DNA of 64,000 bases. Source: Lentisphaerota bacterium (GTDB taxonomy: Bacteria > Verrucomicrobiota > Lentisphaeria > Victivallales > Victivallaceae). Shown here piece after piece: positions 54,597 to 63,732 of the stretch. The notes beneath the pieces were generated by a model. It made no database searches and had not been told where the DNA came from. It saw only the letters and a program-made list of their open reading frames with translations. The position numbers and the translations under genes are program-made. How positions within the stretch are numbered: position 1 is the stretch's first letter; each line of letters begins with the position of its first letter. Location of the stretch: NCBI GenBank assembly GCA_024225035.1, contig JAAEMX010000146.1, positions 1 to 64,000 of the forward strand, in the 5' to 3' direction.

Positions 54597-57500
54597 ATGT
54601 CGATTTATACCCAGGACAATAGTGATATTCAAATAATTGTAGATGGCAAAAATGACAAAGATGAACTAGGGAATGACCTTGTTTTGCTTGCTGAAATTCT
54701 CGAAGGTTCCTTTGAAGCTTTGTCAGAGCCTTTTTGTATTGAACTAAAGCTTCTTTCCCCTGCAGCTGTGCCTCCACTGGATATGAAGGAAATGCTGGGG
54801 CGCAACGCAACTGTAAAGCTGAAAAACTCACTGGGCACTTGGCGGTATTTCAATGGTATGCTGGAGCAGTTTGGTTTTGATGGATATTACAATTATGAAA
54901 ACAAACACCATGGAAATAAACTGAATGAAGATCTTTTTCAGTACCGTGTCACTTTGCGACCTAGAGTTTCATTGTTAAAAAACAGCCGCAAAAATCGAGT
55001 GTTTCATAATCAGTCCCCAAGAGTCATCATGCGAAATATACTCAACGCCTGGCAGATTGAGCACCAGGACTGCTTGAGTAACAGTAATAAAGATACGGAA
55101 AAATACTATAACTTTGAGCAATGTGTTCAATATCAGGAGAGCGATTTTAATTTTATCTCAAGGCTGATGGAGGCAGATGGCGTTTTTTACAGCTTCTGGC
55201 AAGGCGAGGATATTAATAAAGGCCCGATACATAAGATGCTTTTGCATGATAAAAATCCGGCTGTAGGGCTTCACCTCAATTTTAACCAGAAAGGTGACAA
55301 CGATGCTGTAAACAAATTTGAACTTAGCGAAAAGATAGTTCCGGCTTTTGTCCGCCTGGATGATTATGACTTCAGGCAGGCCGATGTGACTTTTTTTGAT
55401 CATGATGACAGTAAGGTTAATCAGAAAACTGACCTCGGATCGTATTCTAAGAATATGCTGATAAACGATTTTGAAGCTGATTTTTCGGTTATGAAAGTTA
55501 AATCGGATGTTTCCAAATACCGTGAAAAGCTCAAAGCTGTTTCCGCCCAGCGTTTCCGTGTTGAGCAATACGAATGGAAAGGCGAAACTAAAAACCGGCA
55601 GATAGCTGCAGGTATGGCGTTTTCGCTTGAAGGATTCCCGACAGGTAATATTAAAGGCTTGGTGACCAGGGTTGAATTTAAGGCAAAAACAGCACCTTAT
55701 TCCACTGCTGGCGCTTCAATGCACAGTGATTCAAATGCAAGTTTTTCTGCCAGTTTCAAGGCCCAGGATTTGAATATTCCGTTTCGTCCCAGGATAGCAG
55801 CCAGACGCCCTAAAATAGATTCTGTAGTCAGCGCCAGAGTGATTACGGTTGAAAATATTCCAGAGGCTTACACTGGTAATGGAAAAGCTGCTGCTGAAAA
55901 GAGCAATGCTGGCTTGTCGAAATTTGGGGCAGATCTTGGCGGTGACCCTGTAGGCATTGATAAAAAAACTTATAGGGTAAAAATTATTTTTAACTGGAGA
56001 AATACTAAGCAAAACTCCTCACCAGACACTGGGTCAATGTGGCTTAATGCGAGATTCGGGCAATTATGGGCCGACTCCGGTAGTGGTAAATTTGAAATAC
56101 CACGTAAAGGGCAGGAGGTTCTGGTTAGTTTTGTTAACGGTAATCCATGTCGACCAATTGTCGTAGGCAGTGTTTATAATAGTGTTGTCTCACCGCCGAT
56201 TGATGTGACTGACGCAAATGGCATTTATGGTTCTTTGATGCGGGCATCGTCAATTAAAAATGATAGTGAGGAAGGCTTGCTTGTTCCTGAATCACTTGAA
56301 AATAAGATGCCGATACCAATGAGTGTATATGACTTGGGAAAAAAAGAGAACCAGAAAAAATACAGTCAGATTTCCCTTTTTGCTATGGAGAACGGCAAGT
56401 TCAAAGAGCCTGAGATCAGAGATGATACCTTCATGACCAAGTGCTTCTTCCCTGCGGGAGAACCTTCAATTCAGCAGCTGGTTGAAGATTGTGAAGCGAT
56501 TCATAAGAAAAACTCTGGTGGTGGATCAAGCGGCCCCTCCACTCCGATGTTCTTTGAAGGTATAAACATGTACTCCAATAAGGATGTCTTAAATCAGGCT
56601 GCACAGAGTCAATTTATAAACGCAGGTAAAGATATCAGGATATCTGCAGCTGGGTCAATTACTTTGCAGGTAGGGCGCAGTCAAATATCAATTAAAGACA
56701 ATGGAGTATCGTTGAAAACATCATTCAGCGGAGCAGCCATGAATGCTGGTTATGTTGAGGATTATCGTGATGTTGATGATTCACCTCCAAGTGAGCCTAA
56801 GTTTAATATTTCAACTTTCAGCTCATCTTTGTCTTTAGGGCCAGGTACAGCTGGATTTAGTTCGCCGAACGTTATGATTCAGGGTTGTTATACCGCCGCA
56901 ATGAAGACATGGTTTGGAGCAAAAACAAGTGCTGATATTGCTTCCAGTGGTGTGAAGGGGATGTCCACCTCTGTTAGCGGAGGTACCAGTTTAAAGAGCA
57001 TGATTGGTGATATTTTAGGGCTGGTCGGTAAGTTGTCAGGAGCTCTTAAAGAATATTCACAGGGTGATGCTGATACAATTGGCTTGGATGTTATGGGATC
57101 TATCCCGGCACTGTATGGACAGTTAATGATGACTTATGGTATTTTTATGAATGTGGTTAACACCGTGAAGCAAGTCAAGAATACTTTCCAGCTTAAATCA
57201 TCGGCTATCAGCTTGAAATATAACAACATGAAGAAGAGTAGTGAAAAGATTACTCTTGACGCACCTAAAATTGATGTTAACGGAAATGCTGTTGGCGCAT
57301 ATCTCGGGCTTGCTGATGAAGCTGCATCAGCCGTTCCGGTAGGATTGGATACAATAGTAAACGCACTCTCTGGTTTTGGAGCTTTTACTAGACAGACAGT
57401 TGATGTGGCGGAAGTTAATACTACTGCAATATCTCAAAGTGATATACAGGCTGACAAGAAAAAAGCCAGCATGTCTGATGACGGCGGTAAGGTTAGTGGT

Positions 57501-57719
57501 ACCAAAATCTCGGGCTCAGATAATGAGACTGCTGCTGCTGACACGGACCTGCATGTAAGCTCTTCAGAAAATGCTATTCAGGCTTCAGATCAAAGTGTTT
57601 CAAGCAACAAGATGGTAGTTAGTGGAGCTAATGTTGGAGCGTTGAAAAACGATGTTGGAGCGTTAAAGACAGCTGCCCGTTCAGTAAGTACACAAACTGA
57701 TGGCATTAATGTGCAATAA
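54597..57719 (+). CDS. vgrG: VgrG spike protein with extended repeat tail (module 4)
   Basis: 1,040 residues, closest to module 1 throughout. Order: gp27-like base (YTQDNSDIQIIVDGKND), OB domain (YRVKIIFNWRNT, RKGQEVLVSFVNGNP), needle (FFEGINMYSNKDVLNQAAQS, ITLQVGRSQISIKDNG), the domain with TAAMKTWFGAKTSADIASSG and MKKSSEKITLDAPKIDVNGN, and a tail from about 935 of clear seven-residue repeats (LHVSSSE-NAIQASD). It is likely to share a tail type with VgrG-1. The tail ends in two near-identical VGALK[NT] repeats. Confidence 0.93.
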   Translation: MSIYTQDNSDIQIIVDGKNDKDELGNDLVLLAEILEGSFEALSEPFCIELKLLSPAAVPPLDMKEMLGRNATVKLKNSLGTWRYFNGMLEQFGFDGYYNYENKHHGNKLNEDLFQYRVTLRPRVSLLKNSRKNRVFHNQSPRVIMRNILNAWQIEHQDCLSNSNKDTEKYYNFEQCVQYQESDFNFISRLMEADGVFYSFWQGEDINKGPIHKMLLHDKNPAVGLHLNFNQKGDNDAVNKFELSEKIVPAFVRLDDYDFRQADVTFFDHDDSKVNQKTDLGSYSKNMLINDFEADFSVMKVKSDVSKYREKLKAVSAQRFRVEQYEWKGETKNRQIAAGMAFSLEGFPTGNIKGLVTRVEFKAKTAPYSTAGASMHSDSNASFSASFKAQDLNIPFRPRIAARRPKIDSVVSARVITVENIPEAYTGNGKAAAEKSNAGLSKFGADLGGDPVGIDKKTYRVKIIFNWRNTKQNSSPDTGSMWLNARFGQLWADSGSGKFEIPRKGQEVLVSFVNGNPCRPIVVGSVYNSVVSPPIDVTDANGIYGSLMRASSIKNDSEEGLLVPESLENKMPIPMSVYDLGKKENQKKYSQISLFAMENGKFKEPEIRDDTFMTKCFFPAGEPSIQQLVEDCEAIHKKNSGGGSSGPSTPMFFEGINMYSNKDVLNQAAQSQFINAGKDIRISAAGSITLQVGRSQISIKDNGVSLKTSFSGAAMNAGYVEDYRDVDDSPPSEPKFNISTFSSSLSLGPGTAGFSSPNVMIQGCYTAAMKTWFGAKTSADIASSGVKGMSTSVSGGTSLKSMIGDILGLVGKLSGALKEYSQGDADTIGLDVMGSIPALYGQLMMTYGIFMNVVNTVKQVKNTFQLKSSAISLKYNNMKKSSEKITLDAPKIDVNGNAVGAYLGLADEAASAVPVGLDTIVNALSGFGAFTRQTVDVAEVNTTAISQSDIQADKKKASMSDDGGKVSGTKISGSDNETAAADTDLHVSSSENAIQASDQSVSSNKMVVSGANVGALKNDVGALKTAARSVSTQTDGINVQ

Positions 57720-57737
57720 ATAGAATGAGGGAATAAT

Positions 57738-58988
57738 ATGTCTTGGAATGGAAGAGGGTTTGATAAACCACTTATAATGCTTGACCAGATGACTCCGAGC
57801 GAGGCTATGGCCAGAAATTTATATCAGCCGGATGACGATGTTGAAATATTAATAACTGAAAAAATGACCTCGGAGCAATTAATTGGATTGTTACGATCAA
57901 AGGATATGCTTAAAGAAGCTTGTGATTATATGGCTTTCTGTATTAACCGCAGGGTAGGGGTTTGGTGGGCGTATTGCTGCGTTGCCGCCGTTAATGATGA
58001 AATAAAAAAGCAACTGGAAAAATCTCCCTTATCTTTTGAAGAGCAGCAGAAAAAAGAAGTGGAAGCCAAAGTTGCCGAATGGGGTGACAGGTCTGAGCTT
58101 GATGCAATAAAAGCACAGCATGAAGTTAAGGCTGCGAGCAATAAAGAACTCATGGGCAAACTGGCTGGACCGCCTCTAAGACCTAACGACCCGCTGGCAA
58201 ACACTCAAGCAACCCTGAACGCTCAACTTGGTGGCGATATAGATGGTTTAAACTATGCATTAAATGAAATGGAGCAGGCTATAAATGCACTGCCTCCAAA
58301 GGTGCGTATGGCAGCTCAGGGCTTGGTTGATAAGGTTTACAGGGACTATGAAGTTGAAAACGGCATTCATCCAATGGCTGCTTTGAAAAATGGTATAACC
58401 AAGTCAATAGTTCCAAGCCCGGTACCGCAGGATAATACTTTGCGTGATCAGTATTTCTCCACAATACAAAACCGAATAAGTCAGGTGGAGAGTTATGTTA
58501 AAGGCACTATGGATAAATATTTCCCATTAAAAATACCGGGTTTGCCTAAAGAAGTATCCAGAAAGAAAATATCTGAGGCATTGTTTTCTGTGAAACGTTG
58601 GATATTGACTCCTACCGATGCAAACGGTAAACTTGCCGGCGATGCGTCGGTGCCAGTGCAGCAAACGCCTGAAGGTCTTTGCGCTATGTCTGCATACTGG
58701 AGCAGTTCTAATTTGATGCCTGGTGTCAAAAATCCTCTTCATCCTCCCCCGGGGCTTGCCGCCAACGGTTTGGCCAATACAGTTTTTATGTGTGCCATGA
58801 AAAAAGGTGGGAGTAAAACTTACGATGAACGGTACGAAGAGTATTTTGATTTAGGTATTGATTGTCTTAGTGGGATCAAAACCTGGGATAAGGAATGGAA
58901 GAAAAAAACATTGCATTCTGTGAAAGCTAAACCTGAGCGCATAGAAAAAAAGCTTGACGCTGCTTTTGGTTTTGGACGAGAGTGCTGA
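57738..58988 (+). CDS. MSWDG-family VgrG-linked protein, copy 4
   Basis: 416 residues. It is closest to copy 1, just as VgrG-4 is closest to VgrG-1. Marks: MSWNGRGF, CINRRVGVWWAYCC, KVAEWGDRSELDAIKAQHEV, HFPLK replaced by YFPLKIPGLPKE, FSVKRWILTPTDANG, PEGLCAMSAYWSSSNLMP, CAMKKGGSKTYDERYEEYF and GIKTWDKEW. The first residues read MSWNG in place of MSWDG. GAGGG precedes the ATG. A terminator follows. Confidence 0.85.
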   Translation: MSWNGRGFDKPLIMLDQMTPSEAMARNLYQPDDDVEILITEKMTSEQLIGLLRSKDMLKEACDYMAFCINRRVGVWWAYCCVAAVNDEIKKQLEKSPLSFEEQQKKEVEAKVAEWGDRSELDAIKAQHEVKAASNKELMGKLAGPPLRPNDPLANTQATLNAQLGGDIDGLNYALNEMEQAINALPPKVRMAAQGLVDKVYRDYEVENGIHPMAALKNGITKSIVPSPVPQDNTLRDQYFSTIQNRISQVESYVKGTMDKYFPLKIPGLPKEVSRKKISEALFSVKRWILTPTDANGKLAGDASVPVQQTPEGLCAMSAYWSSSNLMPGVKNPLHPPPGLAANGLANTVFMCAMKKGGSKTYDERYEEYFDLGIDCLSGIKTWDKEWKKKTLHSVKAKPERIEKKLDAAFGFGREC

Positions 58989-59038
58989 ATAAAAAATTAA
59001 AGTATATTTCAATATATACTTGTTACATCGACGCTAAA

Positions 59039-59075
59039 ATGCCCTGTTGTTTATGCAGCAGGGCATCTTTTATTA
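59039..59075 (+). terminator. Terminator after module 4
   Basis: ATGCCCTG (59039-59046) and CAGGGCAT (59059-59066) make a perfect 8-bp stem, followed by CTTTTATT. Confidence 0.85.
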
Positions 59076-60278
59076 TCTAAACAAAGGCTGGTGTTGGATG
59101 TTTATTTAGTTTTTAATTATATTGAAATAGTTCTTTCCCGAAGAAAAAATTCTTACCAAAGAAAGTTCGCTGTTATTTTAAAATGTGTTTTGAATATCAA
59201 AATGTCGATAGGCGTGTGAGACAAATAATTGGCAAGTCCGCCATGATAATACTATCCCAAGGTGGCAAATACTCCAATGAAAAAGGAAGTGTGAATGACT
59301 TTCAGTTAAAGTATTTGCATTTCGCTTAAATTTCATTGGTTTTGTTTAAATAAATGAAGTGGTTGCTGAAGAGTATGAATGTGGGCTCAGGGACAGCTGA
59401 TCTCAACTGATACAGGGCAGAAAGAAGAAGTCTGAATGGTGATGTGGGTGTTTGGATATTTTATATAATGTTTGTTAGGTTTTTTGTGTAAGAATAATTC
59501 TGGCATTCTGGGTATTTATTATTTATCTACTTTCTGTTGTAATGTTTATGTGTTATTGTAATATTAAATTTAATATTTTGCTTTGTTTGAGCTTTGTTAG
59601 ATTATTGTTAGGTAATTTTTTGAATATGCTTATAATTATTACTTGCTTTTTTCTTTTGTTGTGATATTAATGTCAGTGAGAAGATTGCATGAAGTATAAG
59701 GAATCGCTGCATATTTGCAGTTATAATATAGAAATGAGGATGCTTAAATTGTGAGAGCGCATTATCTTAAATGTCCGGCATTCTATTGCCGTGAACTCAC
59801 TACTAGAGCAGTTTTGACTTGCAGATTAGAAATGCTGGTTAAAGGTGCTTTGAAATTTCATTCGTTTTTTGCACAATTCAATGTGTTTAAAGCGCCTACA
59901 CTCCTCCTAAATCCAAATAAAACGTTATTACGTAAAAACATTAAAATATCTTACGGAATTCTTGAAGTCATTTTTGGGAAAGTTATGTCATGGGGTTTTG
60001 AGAATTTATAGGGCTGAATAAGGAGGTGAGTTTGGGCCCTGCCAGTATATTATTTCAGCAAGTTTTACTGTTGCGGCGTGATCAGGGGTCATGTCGCTAT
60101 TATTGAGCATTTTACTCTGAGAGAGAAGAAACTTTCAATTCTGATCGCAGTTCATGAACTATTTCAGTGTGCTTTTTTGCAGATTGAAATGGAGAACTAT
60201 TGCGAACGCTTGCTCTCCGTCAGCACGGTGAGTGTGAGAGATTAAAAGTTTTGGAAATAAAAATTTCAGAGGTAAAAA
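59076..60278 (+). other. Long intergenic region upstream of module 5
   Basis: About 1,200 AT-rich bases. The only frame of note is 59751-60011 (86 codons from GTG), which has no ribosome site, no recognisable motif and an odd composition, so I do not call it. AAGGAGGT at 60019-60026 is a good ribosome-site sequence but no ATG stands at the right distance. The region may hold the module 5 promoter or a decayed gene. Confidence 0.3.
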
Positions 60279-60572
60279 ATGTCAGCTCCTATTGCTACTC
60301 TTGGAAGCTCTACCATATTAGGCGACTTAATAATATCGAGCGATGTAAAACATTTATATATGTGTATGCCCATCGCAACTATTACTGACCAGTCCGCTGG
60401 TGCTGCATGCGTTGGCGTAATAAGCATGAGCCCTAACATAAGAAAAATATATGCTCCAACCATGACGCCGGCGGGCACGGTAGGAGCTTCTATAATGGGC
60501 GCAAACCCAGCTACCGGCATACCTGTTTCTTCCGCAATCGGCGCCTCAGTAACCGTTAAACATATGTGTTAG
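60279..60572 (+). CDS. PAAR-domain spike tip protein (module 5)
   Basis: 97 residues, the same length as the PAAR of module 1 but much diverged. It begins MSAPIATLGS and keeps the PAAR-like CMPIATITDQSAGAACVG and MTPAGTVGASIMGANPATG. Possible metal ligands are His25, Cys29, Cys44, His95 and Cys97. It is eight bases before vgrG-5, so the tip and spike are coupled. GAGG precedes the ATG. Confidence 0.8.
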   Translation: MSAPIATLGSSTILGDLIISSDVKHLYMCMPIATITDQSAGAACVGVISMSPNIRKIYAPTMTPAGTVGASIMGANPATGIPVSSAIGASVTVKHMC

Positions 60573-60582
60573 GAGGTTCATG

Positions 60583-63500
60583 ATGGCGACTTATACTCAA
60601 TCAACAAGAAGTCTTCAAATAGAAGTAGCCGGCAAAACCACCCAAGATGCATATGGTAATGATCCTGTATTGCTTTCGGAGGTCACAAAAGGATCATGTG
60701 AGAAACTTTCTAAGCCGTTCTATCTTAATATGACTATTTTATCCCCGACAGTCTCATCTCCTTTGGAAGCAAGTGATATGCTGGGGCGCAGCGCAACTGT
60801 AAAAATAAAGAACTGCTCTAACGGGTGGCGTTTATTCAATGGCATAATAACCGGCTTTTATTTTAACGGGTATTATTCATATTATGATTCCAGTGCTAGA
60901 ATTAATAAAGAACTGTACCAGTACAGAGCAGTTCTAGAACCTAAGCTGAGTATCCTTAGTAATACTCGCAAAAGTCGGGTTTTTCATGACAAGTCTCCTC
61001 GCACAATTATCAAAGGGATTCTTGATGATTGGCAGATAGAATATCAGGATAGTCTCAGTGATAGTACAAAGGACGAGGAAATGTACTATGATTTTGAGCA
61101 GTGCGTGCAATATGAGGAGAGTGACTTAAACTTTATTTCCAGACTTATGGAAGCTGAAGGAATTTTCTATAGCTTCTCGCATGGAGAGGATGACGATAAA
61201 GGTTTATTTCACAAAATGGTAATGCGGGATAAGAATCCTGCAAGCAATATGTATCTGACCTATGATCCTGCCGGAGGCGTTGAGGCTGTTCGTAGTTTCT
61301 CAATGGGGGAAAGGATTGGTCACTCTGCGGTTCGCCTTGATAAGTTTGACTACAAGCAGGCTGATGTTACTTTCTTTGCAAATGACGATACAAATATCCC
61401 GCAAGAAACAGAGTTAGGCGCTTCCGGGAACAATATGCTTTTTAACGACTTTGAAGCTGAATTTACTATGACAAAAGACAAAGCGGATGCTTCAAAATAC
61501 CGAAATAAACTGCAGGAGATTATTGTTCAGCGTTTGCGTACGCAACAGTGTTCCTGGTATGGAGAAACGCAAAATTGCATGGTCACTTCCGGTACAGCAT
61601 TTGTTTTGAATGATTTTCCCATGGATGATATTCAGGGCTTGGTTACCAGTATTGACTTTACAGCAAAAACGACTCCTTTTTCAACAGGCAACTCTTCTGT
61701 TGATGAAGATAGTGAATTTTCATATTCATCCAGTTTTGAGGCTCAGGATTTACAGATTCAGTTTAGTCCTGATTTATTGAGCTATATACCTGAAGTAAGT
61801 ACAAGCTTGACTGCAAGGGTTATCACTGTTGAGACTGTCCCTGGCATTTCGGATGATAGTTTAAGTTTAAGTGAAGATAGTGATTCAGAAGATGCTGATG
61901 CAAGTTCTCTGTTGCAGTTCAATTCAGACTTGGGAGGTAATCCAGTCTGGGTAGATGCTGATACTTACCGAGTTAAAATATTAATGAACTGGCGAAATAC
62001 TAATGAAGATGGTTCGCCTGATTTCAGTTCAATGTGGATGTATGCCCGTTTTGGGCAATTGTGGGCTGATGCTGGTAGCGGTCACTTTGAGATTCCGAGG
62101 AAAGGTCAGGAGGTTATGTTGACCTTTGCGAACGGAAATCCATCTGCTCCAGTAATTTTCAGCAGTCTTTATAACAGTACAGTCAGTCCGCCAATTGATG
62201 TGACTAACGCACAGGGAATTTATGGAACGTTCATGCGTTCAGCTGCGATTACCAATGATAAAGAAGAAGGGCTGCAAGTTGCTGATACTCTTGAGAATGC
62301 AATGCCGCTGCCGATGACGGTTAAGGATCTTGGAAAGAAGAATAAACAGAAGAACTTCAGTCAGATTACCATGTTCAGCATGGATAATGAGAGGTACACA
62401 CCTTATAAGCTAGAAAATGAGAAGTTCATGTGTAACTGGTTTTTCCCTAGCGGTACAGGTGAAATTACGGACCTTGCGGATGATATCGAAAAATGGAAGA
62501 AAAACAATACTGGAGGAGAAAGCGCTCCAATGCATTTTGAAGGTATCAATATGTATTCCAATAAGGACGTATTGAACCAGGCTGCCCAAAGCCAATATAT
62601 AAATGCCGGTAATGACATAACCATTTGTGCCGGTAATTCAATAACCCTTCAGGTAGGACGTACAAAAATCAGTGTAAAAGATGGCGGTGCGTCAATGTCA
62701 ACTCAGTATGGTGATCCTGATGAGACATGCGGGTTTATTGATGATTACGCTGACATAGAAGGTGCCAGCGGTGGTTCATGCAAAGTGAAGGTACCGTGCA
62801 TGAAGAGTGCTGTTGGATGTGGCCCGGGGCTTGGAGGTATCTCCGCTCCAAATTGTTATATGAGTGGAGTTTATTCTGCCGGCCTTTCAACCTGGTGGGG
62901 AACCTCAGTTAAAGCTGGGCTGGGAGCTTCTTCTCTTTCCGGTATGAAAACAGGAATGACTGCAAACGTTGACCTTGGCAGTATTATCATCGGACTTGTT
63001 TACAGGTTGTCAAGTGACCTTAATGAGGCTTTTGATGCGCATTGTGACGATGATCATACAAAGTCTTTTGTAAACGGTACTAAAGATGGAGCTCAGCTAG
63101 CTATTGGTATTTATTGGCAAATTGGTATGATCAAAGACATTTTAGAAAAAATTTCACTGACTTTGACAGCCCTTCATCTTAGGAATCTGGGTAGAGCTTC
63201 AACGCTTAACCTGTTCCCAACTGAAATTGAGAACAGTTCGGAAAAGAAGAATGACAAGGTTCAACAGCGCAGCAAGTGTGCTGCTGTCGGAATGGGATTT
63301 GTTACTTTCCTGACTTCTCTTCTTCCAGACCTGTGCGGAAGCTCAAAAGCAATTCGTGATGCTTACGCATTGAGCTCCGTTAATAGAGAAGAGAATGATC
63401 CTTTCCAGAATATGCTTTATTCTGCAAGCACCAAATCTCTTTATTTAGAAAAGAAGGATGTTGGTATGGATCACAATAACAGTGTTATTAACCGGGATGG

Positions 63501-63714
63501 TTTGTTAGCGATGGATCGTAATGACCATATTAGTGATGACTTACAAAGCATCTCTGGTTCTACCAAGGTGATACAACTGGAACGTCAATATGTTGATGAT
63601 GATGAGATGGGGTTGAATCACAGTGGCAGCTCGCTTAAGGTGGATAAAAGTGTGCTGTTGGAGCAAAATTCGTCAAGTTTGAGCCTGAAAGATTCCACGG
63701 AAATTCATAGTTAA
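60583..63714 (+). CDS. vgrG: VgrG spike protein with divergent C-terminus (module 5)
   Basis: 1,043 residues from the second of two adjacent ATGs, which is better spaced from AGGAGG. Order: gp27-like base (YTQSTRSLQIEVAGKTTQD), OB domain (YRVKILMNWRNTNED, RKGQEVMLTFANGNP), needle (FEGINMYSNKDVLNQAAQS, ITLQVGRTKISVKDGG). After the needle it departs from the others: six or more cysteines, a possible hydrophobic helix (CAAVGMGFVTFLTSLLP) at about 905, and a His/Asp-rich heptad-like tail (DVGMDHN-NSVINRD, later SVLLEQN-SSSLSLK). A new C-terminal function is possible but no catalytic motif is seen. Confidence 0.92.
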   Translation: MATYTQSTRSLQIEVAGKTTQDAYGNDPVLLSEVTKGSCEKLSKPFYLNMTILSPTVSSPLEASDMLGRSATVKIKNCSNGWRLFNGIITGFYFNGYYSYYDSSARINKELYQYRAVLEPKLSILSNTRKSRVFHDKSPRTIIKGILDDWQIEYQDSLSDSTKDEEMYYDFEQCVQYEESDLNFISRLMEAEGIFYSFSHGEDDDKGLFHKMVMRDKNPASNMYLTYDPAGGVEAVRSFSMGERIGHSAVRLDKFDYKQADVTFFANDDTNIPQETELGASGNNMLFNDFEAEFTMTKDKADASKYRNKLQEIIVQRLRTQQCSWYGETQNCMVTSGTAFVLNDFPMDDIQGLVTSIDFTAKTTPFSTGNSSVDEDSEFSYSSSFEAQDLQIQFSPDLLSYIPEVSTSLTARVITVETVPGISDDSLSLSEDSDSEDADASSLLQFNSDLGGNPVWVDADTYRVKILMNWRNTNEDGSPDFSSMWMYARFGQLWADAGSGHFEIPRKGQEVMLTFANGNPSAPVIFSSLYNSTVSPPIDVTNAQGIYGTFMRSAAITNDKEEGLQVADTLENAMPLPMTVKDLGKKNKQKNFSQITMFSMDNERYTPYKLENEKFMCNWFFPSGTGEITDLADDIEKWKKNNTGGESAPMHFEGINMYSNKDVLNQAAQSQYINAGNDITICAGNSITLQVGRTKISVKDGGASMSTQYGDPDETCGFIDDYADIEGASGGSCKVKVPCMKSAVGCGPGLGGISAPNCYMSGVYSAGLSTWWGTSVKAGLGASSLSGMKTGMTANVDLGSIIIGLVYRLSSDLNEAFDAHCDDDHTKSFVNGTKDGAQLAIGIYWQIGMIKDILEKISLTLTALHLRNLGRASTLNLFPTEIENSSEKKNDKVQQRSKCAAVGMGFVTFLTSLLPDLCGSSKAIRDAYALSSVNREENDPFQNMLYSASTKSLYLEKKDVGMDHNNSVINRDGLLAMDRNDHISDDLQSISGSTKVIQLERQYVDDDEMGLNHSGSSLKVDKSVLLEQNSSSLSLKDSTEIHS

Positions 63715-63732
63715 TAGTAGGAGTATATAAAG

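Noticed and set aside
59751..60011. 86-codon ORF before module 5
   Set aside because: GTG start without a ribosome site, no recognisable domain and no homolog elsewhere in the window.
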